Source: an uncultured Oscillospiraceae bacterium
Lineage (GTDB): Bacteria > Bacillota > Clostridia > Oscillospirales > Oscillospiraceae
Direction: 5' to 3'
DNA: 44,577 nucleotides
NCBI GenBank assembly: GCA_934546685.1
Contig: CAKTEB010000007.1
Span: 1 to 44,577, forward strand
Below are positions 31,795 to 41,157 of this stretch, piece after piece (the first letter of the stretch is position 1; the number at the start of each line of letters is the position of its first letter). Position numbers and translations under genes: made by a program. The notes under the pieces were generated by a model, which was not told the origin of the DNA, did no database searches, and saw only the letters and a list, made by a program, of their open reading frames with translations.

Positions 31795-32772
31795 TTATGC
31801 GTTGATATTCAGCGGATAATGGCAGGCCACCTGGCGGTCACCGTAGGTCTTCATCTCCGGCGCCTCCTGGGCACAGCGATCCGTGGCATAGGGGCAGCGG
31901 GTCCGGAACCGGCAGCCAGAGGGCGGGTTCACGGGGCTGGGGATCTCTCCGGTCAGCAGCTCCCGATCATCGTCCCGCTGGGTGGGATCCGGCTGAGGCA
32001 CGGAATCCAGCAGGAACTTTGTATAGGGGTGCATGGGGCTCTCATAGATCTCCTTGGTGGAGCCGATCTCACAGATGCAGCCCAGGAACATCACCGCCAC
32101 CCGGTCAGAGATATGCCGGACGACGCTGAGGTCGTGGGAGATAAAGAGATAGGTGAGATGATACTGCTCCTGCAGGTCCTCCAGCAGGTTAATCACCTGG
32201 GACTGAATGGACACATCCAGAGCGGATACGGGCTCGTCGCAGACGATGAGCCTGGGCCGCAGCGCCAGGGCCCGCGCAATGCCGATTCTCTGGCGCTGAC
32301 CGCCGGAGAACTGGTGGGGATACCGCCGCAGGAATTCCACAGGGATGCCCACCTCCTGCATGAGCTCCACCACCCGATGCCGGGTCTCCATCTTATTGGC
32401 GCAGACCTTATGCGTAATGAGAGGCTCGGAGATGATGCGCTCCACGTTCATTCTGGGGTTCAGGGAAGCGTAGGGATCCTGGAAGATGATCTGCATCTCC
32501 TTCCGGAAATCCCGGAGGGCCTTGCCCTTGAGCTGTCCCACGTTGGTACCGTCGAAGATCACCTCGCCGTCCGTGGGTTCCAGCAGCCGCAGCAGCAGGC
32601 GGCCCAGGGTACTCTTGCCGCAGCCGCTCTCGCCCACCAGAGCCAGGGTCTCGCCCTCATAGATCTGGAAGGACACGCCGGACACCGCATGGACCACACC
32701 CTTGCCGGAGCCGGAAACCGGGAACTCCTTGACCAGGTCGTGAACGTCCACCAAAACCTTATTCGTCTCCAT
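31795..32772 (-). CDS. oppF: Oligopeptide/dipeptide ABC transporter ATP-binding protein (OppF type)
   Basis: The 325-residue ATPase has Walker A GESGCGKST (about 45-53), signature FSGGQRQRIGIARAL, Walker B RLIVCDEPVSALD and a H-loop in LFISHDLSV. The C-terminal oligopeptide-transporter extension carries CRFRTRCPYATDRC. The ATG at 32772 overlaps oppD by 14 bp; a longer frame from 32931 is a shadow of oppD. It energises peptide uptake with OppD. Confidence 0.93.
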   Translation of the reverse strand: METNKVLVDVHDLVKEFPVSGSGKGVVHAVSGVSFQIYEGETLALVGESGCGKSTLGRLLLRLLEPTDGEVIFDGTNVGQLKGKALRDFRKEMQIIFQDPYASLNPRMNVERIISEPLITHKVCANKMETRHRVVELMQEVGIPVEFLRRYPHQFSGGQRQRIGIARALALRPRLIVCDEPVSALDVSIQSQVINLLEDLQEQYHLTYLFISHDLSVVRHISDRVAVMFLGCICEIGSTKEIYESPMHPYTKFLLDSVPQPDPTQRDDDRELLTGEIPSPVNPPSGCRFRTRCPYATDRCAQEAPEMKTYGDRQVACHYPLNINA

Positions 32773-33748
32773 GGCCGTCCCCTCCCTTCTCGCAGCGGAA
32801 GCACCGAACCATATGGCCGTCCCCCACCGGGTAAAGCTCCGGACGCTCCTGACGGCAGCGCTCGGTGGCGTAGTCACACCGGGTACAGAAGCTGCATCCC
32901 TTGGGCAGATGCAGAAGGTTCGGCACCACACCGCGAATGCTGTAAAGCCGATCCACCTGATTGTCCATTCTGGGAATGGACTTCAGCAGACCCTCGGTAT
33001 AGGGATGGCAGGTGTTGCGGAAGAGCTCAAAGGTCTCTGCCTGCTCCATGACCTTTCCGGCGTACATAACATATACGATATCGCACATCTGGGCGACCAC
33101 GCCCATGTTGTGGGTAATCATCAAAATAGAAGTGCCGTTGTCGTCCCGGAGCTTCTTCATGAGCTTCAGGATCTGGGCCTCAATGGTCACGTCCAGGGCC
33201 GTGGTTGGCTCATCGGCGATCAGCAGCTCAGGCTCACAGACCATGGCCATGCCGATCATCACTCTCTGCCGGAGGCCGCCGGAGAGCTGATGGGGATAGG
33301 CGTTGTAGCGCTTCTCGGGCTCCGGGATGCCGATTTTCCGGAAGATGTCGATGACCTTGTTTTTGGCCTCCTCCTTGCTGAGGTTCTGATGCAGTAAGAT
33401 GGCCTCCCGCACCTGCTTGCCCACGGTATAGACTGGGTTCAGGGATGTCATAGGCTCCTGGAAGATCATCGAGATCTCGTTGCCCCGGACGTTCCGCATT
33501 TCCTTTTCGCTGGCCTCCAGCAGATTCCGGCCCAGGAGCATCACTTTGCCGTCCACGATCTTGCCGGGCTTTTTCACCAGCTGCATGACACTCATGGCGG
33601 TCATACTCTTGCCGCAGCCGCTCTCGCCCACCAGGCCCACGATCTTGCCCTTGGGAATGTCGATGGAAACATCGTCCACCACGGGTGAGATGCCCTTGGA
33701 GGTCTGGAACTGGGTCTTTAGATGCTGAATTTGAAGTGTATATTCCAT
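32759..33748 (-). CDS. oppD: Oligopeptide/dipeptide ABC transporter ATP-binding protein (OppD type)
   Basis: The 329-residue ATPase has Walker A GESGCGKSM (Met replaces the usual final Thr or Ser in this family), signature LSGGLRQRVMIGMAM, Walker B LLIADEPTTALD and MITHNMGVVAQM. The C-terminal cysteine cluster CSFCTRCDYATERC is typical of OppD/DppD proteins, where it can hold an Fe-S cluster. A GGAGG site precedes the ATG. It lies 12 bp after oppC. Confidence 0.93.
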   Translation of the reverse strand: MEYTLQIQHLKTQFQTSKGISPVVDDVSIDIPKGKIVGLVGESGCGKSMTAMSVMQLVKKPGKIVDGKVMLLGRNLLEASEKEMRNVRGNEISMIFQEPMTSLNPVYTVGKQVREAILLHQNLSKEEAKNKVIDIFRKIGIPEPEKRYNAYPHQLSGGLRQRVMIGMAMVCEPELLIADEPTTALDVTIEAQILKLMKKLRDDNGTSILMITHNMGVVAQMCDIVYVMYAGKVMEQAETFELFRNTCHPYTEGLLKSIPRMDNQVDRLYSIRGVVPNLLHLPKGCSFCTRCDYATERCRQERPELYPVGDGHMVRCFRCEKGGDGHGDE

Positions 33749-33760
33749 GCTTCCACCTCC

Positions 33761-34708
33761 TTACTGCTGCTTCCCATAGGGATCCAGCACGTCGCGCACG
33801 CCGTCGCCCAGGAAGTTAAAGGCCAGAGCCAATACCAGAATGGCAACGCCGGGGGCAATGGCCACCACAGGGTTGGTAAACAGATAATCCTTGCCCTCAG
33901 ACACCATCAGTCCCCAGCTGGTGGCGGGAGACTGGGCGCCAATACCCAGATAACTGAGGCTGGACTCAGAGAGGATGGAGCCAGGAATGTTCAGCGTGAA
34001 CAGCACGATCAGAGAAGGAAGACAGTTGGGCAGGATATGCCGGAACATGGTCTTAAAGCTGCTGACGCCCATGCTCCGGGCGGCCTGGACGTACTCCATC
34101 TCCCGGAGAGACAGGGTCTGAGAGCGGACCACACGGGCCGTTCCCGCCCAGGACACAATGGTCAGGGCCAGAAAGATGTTCACGATGCCGCTGCCCAGGG
34201 TATACATGACCACCATAGCCAGCAGCAGAGACGGGAACGCCATGACGATATCCGCCAGGCGCATGATGATAAAGTCCACGGTCTTGCCCAGGTATCCGGA
34301 CATAAGGCCCAGCACCGTGCCCAGGAGCATGGAGATCATGGTGGGGAAAATGCCGATGCATAGGGAGATCCGCGCGCCGTAGATCATACGGCTCAGCACG
34401 TCACGGCCCAACTGGTCGGTGCCGAAGATATGCTGGGCGCTCATGCCCTCCAGTCGGTGGGCCAGATCCTGCTTGGTGGGATCATAGGGGGCCACAAGGG
34501 GGGCAAAGACAGCGGCTAGAACGATCAGCAGGATCACCAGGGCGGAGAAGGCCGCCAGCTTGTTCTCCTTACACAGACGCTTTACCTTATCCCAGGCAGT
34601 GTCGTCCTCCCCCAGCTGTGCGGCGATATCCTCGTCCATCTGGGCATTTGTATCGGTTTTCTGGCTCTCAGCGACTTTTTTCGCTGCATAACGATCAGAT
34701 TTACGCAA
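33761..34708 (-). CDS. oppC: Oligopeptide/dipeptide ABC permease (OppC type)
   Basis: The 315-residue permease has an N-terminal cytosolic extension (1-50), a first membrane helix (about 52-72) and the EAA loop RSMGVSSFKTMFRHILPN. The OppC N-terminal domain sequence FGTDQLGRDVLSR is present. The start is a TTG at 34708 with AGGAGG nine bases upstream; no ATG fits. With OppB it forms the membrane channel. Confidence 0.92.
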   Translation of the reverse strand: MRKSDRYAAKKVAESQKTDTNAQMDEDIAAQLGEDDTAWDKVKRLCKENKLAAFSALVILLIVLAAVFAPLVAPYDPTKQDLAHRLEGMSAQHIFGTDQLGRDVLSRMIYGARISLCIGIFPTMISMLLGTVLGLMSGYLGKTVDFIIMRLADIVMAFPSLLLAMVVMYTLGSGIVNIFLALTIVSWAGTARVVRSQTLSLREMEYVQAARSMGVSSFKTMFRHILPNCLPSLIVLFTLNIPGSILSESSLSYLGIGAQSPATSWGLMVSEGKDYLFTNPVVAIAPGVAILVLALAFNFLGDGVRDVLDPYGKQQ

Positions 34709-34724
34709 GTATGGCTCCCTCCTC

Positions 34725-35648
34725 TCAGTGGTCGGTGCGGATTCTCGGGTCGATGACGGAATAGAGAATATCCGCCACCAGATTGCCGATAATAATCAAA
34801 ATAGTAGTAAATACTACGGTGCCCTGGAGCAGAGGCATATCGCGGCTGGAAATGGCGTCCACGGCCAGACGGCCCACGCCGGGGATCGCAAAGACAGACT
34901 CAGTGATGACCGCGCCGGACAGCAGAGACGCCACCTGAATGGCCATCATGGTGATGACCGGCAGCAGCGCATTCTTAAAGGCATGCTTCACGATCACGCC
35001 TCCGTGGGTCAGACCCTTGGCCCAGGCGGTACGGATGTAGTCGTCCTCCAGGGTCTCCAGAAGGTTCGAGCGGGTCAGCCGGGCGATGGTGCCCGCGGAG
35101 CTCCAGCCCAAAACGATGGACGGCAACACATAGCTGGTCCATCCGCTGGTGCCGGACACCGGGAACCAGCCCAGCTTATAGGCAAATATGTACTGGAACA
35201 GCAGTGCCGCCCAGAACACCGGCATGGACACGCCCATGAGTGACACGCCCATGAACAGATGGTCAACAAAGGAATTCTTCTTTACAGCGGAGATGATGCC
35301 CGCTGGAATGCCGATGAGCCAGGCCACCAGGGCCGCGATCAGAGACAGCTTGAGGGTATAGGGAAACGCCTGAAGGATCAGGGTCGTCACAGAGCGGTTG
35401 AGCTTATAGGATATGCCGAAATCTCCGTGGAGCACGTTGACCAGATACCGTCCGAACTGCACCAAAACAGGATCGTTCAGGCCGTAATACTCGGTCATAC
35501 GCTCGATGACCTCGGTTTTGGCATGCTCCTTCATCATCACCGCAATGGGGTTGCCGGGCACCACGTTGAGCATCAGGAAGATCAGAAAGATCACGCCAAT
35601 GAGCACCGGGATCGAAACCAGCACGCGGTTGACTATTTTTTTGACCAC
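34725..35648 (-). CDS. oppB: Oligopeptide/dipeptide ABC permease (OppB type)
   Basis: The 307-residue permease has six membrane segments; the first follows VKKIVNRVLVSIPVLIGV, and the EAA loop is TAWAKGLTHGGVIVKHAFKN (central WAKGLTHGGV). The start is the GTG at 35648, with an AAAGGA site about ten bases upstream. This gives the family length of about 306. An upstream in-frame ATG at 35801 would enter the terminator after oppA and is rejected. Confidence 0.9.
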   Translation of the reverse strand: MVKKIVNRVLVSIPVLIGVIFLIFLMLNVVPGNPIAVMMKEHAKTEVIERMTEYYGLNDPVLVQFGRYLVNVLHGDFGISYKLNRSVTTLILQAFPYTLKLSLIAALVAWLIGIPAGIISAVKKNSFVDHLFMGVSLMGVSMPVFWAALLFQYIFAYKLGWFPVSGTSGWTSYVLPSIVLGWSSAGTIARLTRSNLLETLEDDYIRTAWAKGLTHGGVIVKHAFKNALLPVITMMAIQVASLLSGAVITESVFAIPGVGRLAVDAISSRDMPLLQGTVVFTTILIIIGNLVADILYSVIDPRIRTDH

Positions 35649-35753
35649 AGGGTATTCATCCTTTCTGTTGCCGGGATCATCACGCCGCTCTCCCCTATCG
35701 CAGAGCGGTCTGAACATCCCGTCAGGTGGAATTGTAACAACTTGCCATTCTCT

Positions 35754-35797
35754 CAATAAAACCTGTGGGAAGGGCGTCATAGGACGCCCTTCCACAG
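35754..35797 (-). terminator. Terminator/attenuator between oppA and oppB
   Basis: Minus-strand arms 35797-35783 and 35778-35763 form a 15-bp stem with one bulged base and a 4-nt loop, followed by TTTTATT. It lies 27 bp after the oppA stop and 115 bp before oppB. It would leave more oppA message than oppBCDF message, a common ratio device for ABC importers. Confidence 0.8.
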
Positions 35798-35823
35798 ACA
35801 AATCACATGATTATATTGTGTGC

Positions 35824-37512
35824 TCAGCGGCTGACGCTGACGTTGCGGTAGTAGTTGCCGCTCCAGCCGTTCCAGGACACCTTGAAGCCGGAAACCGCAG
35901 GGTTCACCACGAACAGATGCTCCTTGCTGAACAGGGGCACCCAGGCGGCGTCCTCCTGAATGATGAGCTTCTCCAGATCCTGATACTCGGCGATGCGCTC
36001 GTCCTCATCTACGATGGCACGGGCTGCGGCCACACGGGCGATGGCCTCGCTGTTGGAGTAGCCGAAGCCGCGGCGGGCAATGTTGTCCTCGTTGCCGAAG
36101 AAGGAGTAGACAAAGTTGTCGGGATCGTTGAAGTCAGCGGACCAGTTGGAGGTGTAGGACTCGATCTCACCGGCAGCGCGCATATCGTAGAAGCTGCCCT
36201 CGTCTACCTCGGTGACCTTGGCGGTCACGCCGATCTCAGCCCAGTAGGCGGAGATGATCTCCAGCATATCCTTGGTGGTCTGGCCGGCGTCAGAGGAATA
36301 GCACAGCTCCATCTCAAAGCCGTCGGGATAGCCAGCCTCAGCCAGCAGCTCCTTGGCCTGGTCTACATCGTAGGGGATCTCAGCCAGATCAGCGTTGTAG
36401 CCGATGAGGCCGTGGGGGAAGATGCCGTTCTCCAGCTGGCCCTGACCGGCGTACAGGGAATCCAGGATCGCCTGGCGGTCAATGGAATACTGGAGGGCCT
36501 TGCGGACCCGGGCGTCGCTGAGCTCAGTGAAGTTCTCGTTGAGGCAAATATAGTAGATACCCACGCGGGCGCCGGACACAATCTGATCCTTATAAGCGTC
36601 GTTGTTCAGGAAATACTCCAGCTGAGAGGAGTTGTTATCCATGTCCAGGATATCCAGCTCGCCGTTCTCAAACATCATACGGGCGGTGGCCTCGTCGGGG
36701 ATGACCTTCAGAACCAGGCCCTCGCAGGCGGGAGCGCCGTCCCAGTAATCCTTGTTGGCAGACAGCACCAGCTCGGAGTTGAACTCCCAGTCGGCGAAGG
36801 TGAAGGGACCGGTACCGATGGTCACAGTGGGATCGATGCCGAACTGGTCGCCGGCCTGCTCGGTGGTCTCCTCATCGAAGATGGAAGCGCCGGGGGTAGT
36901 CAGGCAGGCCAGGAACGCGCCGTAGGGCTCCTCCAGGGTGATGGAGAAGTTGTAGTCGTCGATGATCTCGAAGCCGGAGAGCTCCTCGGTCTTGCCGTCG
37001 GCCACATCCTGAGCGCCCTTGATCATATCGTAGATATCATCGTTGACGGCCTTCTCATAGGTGAGCATGCGCTTGATGGTGTAGAGCACGTCAGAAGAAG
37101 TAAGATCCGCGCCGTTGGAGAACTTCACGCCCTCGTTGAGGGTGAAGGTATAGGTGAGGCCGTCATCGGAGACGGACCATTCCTTTGCCAGGGAGGGTAC
37201 GATCTCAGAGGTGCCGTCGTCGTTGGCCTTGACCTCCACCAGACGGTCGAAGATGTTCATGGCCACGGTGTAATACTCGGTGGTGCACTGGGGATCCACG
37301 GTGTCGGGGTTGTCGTCCTGGATCTTCAGATAGTTGGTGGTGTCGATGCCGATATCAGGCTCGGTGACGGTGGCAGCACCGGTCTCGCCCGCAGAGCCTG
37401 CAGCGGAGGCGGTGGAGGCTGCGGCAGAAGTGGAGGCATCGTTGCTTCCACAGCCCGAAAGCAGCGTTGCGCACATAGCCATCGCCAGGGTCAGACTTAC
37501 AAGTTTTTTCAT
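35824..37512 (-). CDS. oppA: Oligopeptide-binding lipoprotein (OppA type, SBP family 5)
   Basis: The 562-residue extracellular binding lipoprotein has a signal peptide with lipobox LLSGC and lipidated C21. A Ser/Ala-rich linker (22-48) follows, then the SBP_bac_5 domain with LTYTFTLNEGVKFSNGADLT, the ligand-framework segment ARVRKALQYSIDRQAI and VDQAKELLAEAGYP. It captures peptides for the OppBCDF importer. Ligand preference cannot be read from the sequence. It has its own promoter and a structured leader, and is separated from oppB by a terminator. Confidence 0.94.
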   Translation of the reverse strand: MKKLVSLTLAMAMCATLLSGCGSNDASTSAAASTASAAGSAGETGAATVTEPDIGIDTTNYLKIQDDNPDTVDPQCTTEYYTVAMNIFDRLVEVKANDDGTSEIVPSLAKEWSVSDDGLTYTFTLNEGVKFSNGADLTSSDVLYTIKRMLTYEKAVNDDIYDMIKGAQDVADGKTEELSGFEIIDDYNFSITLEEPYGAFLACLTTPGASIFDEETTEQAGDQFGIDPTVTIGTGPFTFADWEFNSELVLSANKDYWDGAPACEGLVLKVIPDEATARMMFENGELDILDMDNNSSQLEYFLNNDAYKDQIVSGARVGIYYICLNENFTELSDARVRKALQYSIDRQAILDSLYAGQGQLENGIFPHGLIGYNADLAEIPYDVDQAKELLAEAGYPDGFEMELCYSSDAGQTTKDMLEIISAYWAEIGVTAKVTEVDEGSFYDMRAAGEIESYTSNWSADFNDPDNFVYSFFGNEDNIARRGFGYSNSEAIARVAAARAIVDEDERIAEYQDLEKLIIQEDAAWVPLFSKEHLFVVNPAVSGFKVSWNGWSGNYYRNVSVSR

Positions 37513-37534
37513 AGACTAGATCTCTCCTATCCGC

Positions 37535-37606
37535 AGAAATGTGACGAATTTCCTTCAGACCTAGGACAAATTGAAGAATTGTTTGTTTTTTTGCCATCAC
37601 ATTTCT
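37535..37606 (-). promoter_or_regulatory. Nested inverted repeat in the oppA leader
   Basis: Outer arms AGAAATGTGA (37535-37544) and TCACATTTCT (37597-37606) are perfect over 10 bp. Inside them CTTCA (37553-37557) and TGAAG (37572-37576) pair, flanked by AATT on each side. The element lies 23-94 nt before the oppA ATG and within the predicted transcript. Confidence 0.5.
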
Positions 37607-37622
37607 TTGTAATATGAATTCT

Positions 37623-37650
37623 ATTCTAACACACTTCTCAAAAATTGCAA
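37623..37650 (-). promoter_or_regulatory. Promoter of oppA
   Basis: Minus-strand -35 TTGCAA (37645-37650), 16-bp spacer, -10 TAGAAT (37623-37628) with an extended -10 TGT. Leader length is about 105 nt. Confidence 0.7.
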
Positions 37651-37693
37651 GTACAATTTTGCATTGATTCATTTATTTCCTTTGTAGGATTTG

Positions 37694-39070
37694 TCAATTT
37701 CCCTCGGTGACTGTGCACTCCAGGGTCTCGGTGGAGCCGTCCCACTGGTGCCGCTTCACCGGGCCATCGGCTTTTTCCACCTCTCCCCGCTGATTATCAT
37801 AGGGATCCGAGCGGAGATACTGCATGGGCGGCTCAAAGTCCGCCTGGAACCTGTCTGTCAGGCACACCCGGTAGGGATCCAGGTTGCAGAAGTAAAAATC
37901 CCAGCGATCGTAAGCCTTTTGCCGCCAAGCAGAGCCGCCGAAGGAGCAGTCGCAGTACATCCAGCCAAAGGGGGCCACATAGAACATGGCCCAGTCATGG
38001 CTGTCCGCGCTGCGCCAATCCGCGTATAACCCCGACTGCCACCGGGCGGGGATCCCGGCGATCCGGCACATGGTCACAAAGGTCAGCGCCTGAACGCCGC
38101 AGTCGCCCCGGAGCCGGGAGGCGCAGTATTCCGGGATCACCGGCAGGCTGACGTAAGACCGCATATAGGAATATACCACCTTTGTGGTCACAAAATCATA
38201 GATTTTCCGGGCTTTTTTCAGGGGATTGGTCTCCTCCCCCACAATTTCACGGGTCAGGGCCCGGAGATAGGGAGTGAAGACGATATGAGGCTGCTGCTCC
38301 TCCAGGTCAAAATCCGGCTGCTCCGGGGAAACCAGGGACGGATCCGGGTTCTGATAGTGCATGGTATTGGTCATGCTGTAGACGATGCTGCACTGCCGGA
38401 GCTCCTCCGCCGTCCCCCGGAAATAGACCGTGCGCTGGTGGACGTCGGGCTTAGCCACGGAGCAATATGCAGGATTGTACGAAATTAAATTCACGTTGCT
38501 GATTTGGAATTTTTCCAAAGGCAGTGGGATGTGGATGTGGAATTCTCCAGACTGTCCCGCCAGCTCCGGTCCCAGGGTCACAGTGGCCCGGAGCTTCATA
38601 TGGCACTTTACGGTGCCGCTGCGCTTCATCTTCTCAATGATCTCGTCCCGGATCTGCCCATCGTCCTTCTCTCCGGGCGCCAAAGCCTTGGGCTTCCTCT
38701 GCCGGGCCGCAATATCCGAACGGATCTTGATGAGATTGCTGTAGAAGCTGTCGATGTACCGGAGCTCTCCCTCCACATACATCCAGTCCACCACGTTTTC
38801 CTTCCGCCAGGTGTCAATTTCTCCAGGCTGGTAGTCCTTTAGCTTCTCAGACAGGATCTGCTCCGCCTCAGGCTGAGAAATCACATAGTCCCGGAGCATC
38901 CGCTCCATTTGTAATTCCTCCAGCCGCAGCTTCTCCTTCAGGCACTCCGGGATATCCTCTTGGAGCCGCCGATGGATCAGGTCTATGGCGGCCTGGAAGT
39001 CTCCATGCCATTTTAATTTTTCAATGTCCTCCGGCAACGGATAGCCCAGTGCCTCGATCTGATAGTCCAT
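37694..39070 (-). CDS. Transglutaminase-like cysteine protease-fold protein
   Basis: The 458-residue protein has an N-terminal helical region (1-150), a beta-rich middle (155-260) and a transglutaminase-like core with the triad C324 (RGDCGVQA), H358 (DSHDWAMF) and D374 (YCDCSFGG). No signal peptide or membrane helix is visible, so it is cytoplasmic. Bacterial members act as peptidases or amidases; the role here is unknown. The ATG at 39070 has AGGAGG, and a longer start is not supported. It is third in a unit with the C39-like and MATE genes and precedes oppA. Confidence 0.85.
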   Translation of the reverse strand: MDYQIEALGYPLPEDIEKLKWHGDFQAAIDLIHRRLQEDIPECLKEKLRLEELQMERMLRDYVISQPEAEQILSEKLKDYQPGEIDTWRKENVVDWMYVEGELRYIDSFYSNLIKIRSDIAARQRKPKALAPGEKDDGQIRDEIIEKMKRSGTVKCHMKLRATVTLGPELAGQSGEFHIHIPLPLEKFQISNVNLISYNPAYCSVAKPDVHQRTVYFRGTAEELRQCSIVYSMTNTMHYQNPDPSLVSPEQPDFDLEEQQPHIVFTPYLRALTREIVGEETNPLKKARKIYDFVTTKVVYSYMRSYVSLPVIPEYCASRLRGDCGVQALTFVTMCRIAGIPARWQSGLYADWRSADSHDWAMFYVAPFGWMYCDCSFGGSAWRQKAYDRWDFYFCNLDPYRVCLTDRFQADFEPPMQYLRSDPYDNQRGEVEKADGPVKRHQWDGSTETLECTVTEGN

Positions 39071-39110
39071 TGTAATTCCTCCTATGCCGCTTCCTTGCGG
39101 TGTATTCCAG

Positions 39111-40499
39111 TTAACGTTCCGATACGGGGATCCATTTTCCCCGGACAAATCTCACATAGTTGGCAATGCCCCGAAGGTTGAGGTCCACTGCCATGGCGAT
39201 CCACACAGCGCTGAGGCCCATACCGAAGCCAAACAGCAAAATCGCCCCCAGGCTCACCCGGATCAGCAGCATGCAGACCACACCCACATAAAACGGGAAC
39301 CTGGCCTCTCCTGCCCCGCGCAGAGCCCCGGACATCACCGTGGACAGGGAGAACATAGGCTCCGCCACGGACACGATCCGCAGCATCTGCCCGGACAGCA
39401 GCGCCACCTCCATATCGCTGGAGAAGGCCGTGCCCAGCAGATCCGAGCAGAGGTACATAGCCAGGGCCAGCACTGCCGTCAGGCCCACGCCGATCCAACC
39501 CGTGATCTTTCCGAAGAATTTTGCCTTTTTCCACTGCCCCGCGCCCACGTTCTGTCCCACCAGGGCCGTGGAGGCCGAGGCAATGCCGTAGGCGGGCATA
39601 TAGCAGATCTGTTCCGCTGTCACCGCCACATAGTTGGCCGCCAGGGATACGGTGCCCAGGGTGCTGACCATCCGGGTCATAATGATCTGGCCCGAGGAGA
39701 TGGTGATGCGCTCCAATGCCACAGGGATCGCCACCCCCAGACTGTCCCGCTGGATCTTTTTGTCCAGTCGGAGATTGCCACGGAATTTGGGCCGGTATTC
39801 CCCGGAGCACAGCAATACCTTGAGCGTCAGCCATAGGCCGCCCACGATCAGACTGATACCCGTGGCCAGGGCCGCGCCGAGCACGCCCATCCCAGCGCCA
39901 GGTATGGTGACGTCATGGCCCAGGATCCGATAGGTGTCCGTCTGATAGATCAGGAAGAAGTTCAGTGCCATGTTCAGGAGATTGATGAGGGTGTTCACCA
40001 GCATGGGCGTTTTTGTGTCGCCCATGCACCGGAGCACCGCGGAGAATACCGCGTGGAACGTCCGTCCCGGCAGCACCAGCATCATCACCAGCATATAGAG
40101 GAAGGCGTCGTGCCGGATCTCCTGGGCTGCGCCCATCCATCCCGGCAATACAGCGGACAGCGGAACGCCGATGAGCAATGCCGCAATGCCAAGAATGGCC
40201 GAGCCCAGCACCGCCTGGATCAGGGTTCGCCGGACCAGCTCCCGTTCCCCCGCGCCAATATAGTAGGCCACCCGAACGCTGTAGCCCACGCCAAGGGCCA
40301 TGATAATGCCGTTGATGAGCCAGTTGCAGGAGGCCGTCACAGAAATGGCCGCCGTGGCCCCGGCCCCCAGCGAGCCCACCATGGCCGTATCCACATAGGA
40401 GGTGGCCGTCACCAGCAGCTGCTCTAAAATCGCCGGGATGGACAGGGCCGCCGCCAGCAAAATCGGGTTTCGTCCTGATCGGGATAGATCCGCACTCAA
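39111..40499 (-). CDS. MATE-family efflux transporter
   Basis: The 462-residue protein has about twelve membrane segments in two homologous halves. The N-terminus LAAALSIPAILEQLL and TAMVGSLGAGATAA, and the second-half segments QRDSLGVAIPVALERI and STALVGQNVGAGQW, are MATE-like. It would export small molecules with Na+ or H+ entry. It begins with TTG at 40499, 1 bp after the C39-like gene, with GAGG nine bases upstream. The exported compound is unknown. Confidence 0.93.
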   Translation of the reverse strand: MSADLSRSGRNPILLAAALSIPAILEQLLVTATSYVDTAMVGSLGAGATAAISVTASCNWLINGIIMALGVGYSVRVAYYIGAGERELVRRTLIQAVLGSAILGIAALLIGVPLSAVLPGWMGAAQEIRHDAFLYMLVMMLVLPGRTFHAVFSAVLRCMGDTKTPMLVNTLINLLNMALNFFLIYQTDTYRILGHDVTIPGAGMGVLGAALATGISLIVGGLWLTLKVLLCSGEYRPKFRGNLRLDKKIQRDSLGVAIPVALERITISSGQIIMTRMVSTLGTVSLAANYVAVTAEQICYMPAYGIASASTALVGQNVGAGQWKKAKFFGKITGWIGVGLTAVLALAMYLCSDLLGTAFSSDMEVALLSGQMLRIVSVAEPMFSLSTVMSGALRGAGEARFPFYVGVVCMLLIRVSLGAILLFGFGMGLSAVWIAMAVDLNLRGIANYVRFVRGKWIPVSER

Positions 40500-40500
40500 T

Positions 40501-41118
40501 TTAGACTTCCTCTCTTTCCACCGTCACCGCCTGCATCCCCATTTCTCTATAGCGCTGTTCCACTAAGGCTCTGTCATAGCCCCGGCAGCCCGCGTTCATC
40601 CATGGGTCGTTGAAATAATACCGCTCCTCGTCATAGCCCACCAGCAGCAGGCAGTGCTGGTGATTGATCCATTGGAAGGTGCCCTCCCGGCCCAGCAGCC
40701 GCCAGGTGGTTCCCGGAGAAGACGGCTCCATATTCAGCGTCGCCCAGAATACCACAGGCAGCTGACGGTCTATGTACTCCCGCACCAGCCACTCAATGCT
40801 TTTCCCTTTCCGAGCGGTGAAGCGAAGCCTCTCCCCCGCCGCCCGGGTCAGCGCCGCGGCGATGCAGGGCGCATAGCAGCCGTAGGAGCCTGCGTCGTCA
40901 TGATAGGGGCTGCCGATAAAGGCGTCGTCCGGATGCGGGCCATAGAGATGCCCCTGACGGAATTCCAAATCCTGCTTGTTCAGGCAGGTATCAATGAACG
41001 TCTCCGGTGTGATATCTCTGCCGAAATACCTTAGCAGCATCACCGCCGAAATGCTCTCGCAGCCGGTGGGGTATTTCTCCGTCTGATCGATATAGGGAAC
41101 CTCTATGAGCTTTTTCAC
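40501..41118 (-). CDS. C39-like papain-fold peptidase
   Basis: The 205-residue protein has C20 in KYPTGCESISA as nucleophile, a histidine at 153 or 155 in WINHQHCLLLVGYD, and the aspartate D171 in YYFNDPW, as in the peptidase C39-like family. It has no transporter domain and no signal peptide. The start is GTG at 41118 with GGAGG seven bases upstream. It leads a unit with MATE and the transglutaminase-like gene, driven by a 17-bp-spaced promoter. Possibly a processing peptidase. Confidence 0.83.
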   Translation of the reverse strand: MKKLIEVPYIDQTEKYPTGCESISAVMLLRYFGRDITPETFIDTCLNKQDLEFRQGHLYGPHPDDAFIGSPYHDDAGSYGCYAPCIAAALTRAAGERLRFTARKGKSIEWLVREYIDRQLPVVFWATLNMEPSSPGTTWRLLGREGTFQWINHQHCLLLVGYDEERYYFNDPWMNAGCRGYDRALVEQRYREMGMQAVTVEREEV

Positions 41119-41157
41119 GCCGCATCCTCCATTCTGGCCGCCGGTTTCTCAGTAGAC

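Noticed and set aside
35506..37617. A 703-codon plus-strand open frame opposite oppA and oppB
   Set aside because: It is antisense to oppA and lacks domain sense, ribosome-binding site and promoter. Long shadow frames are common in GC-rich coding DNA.
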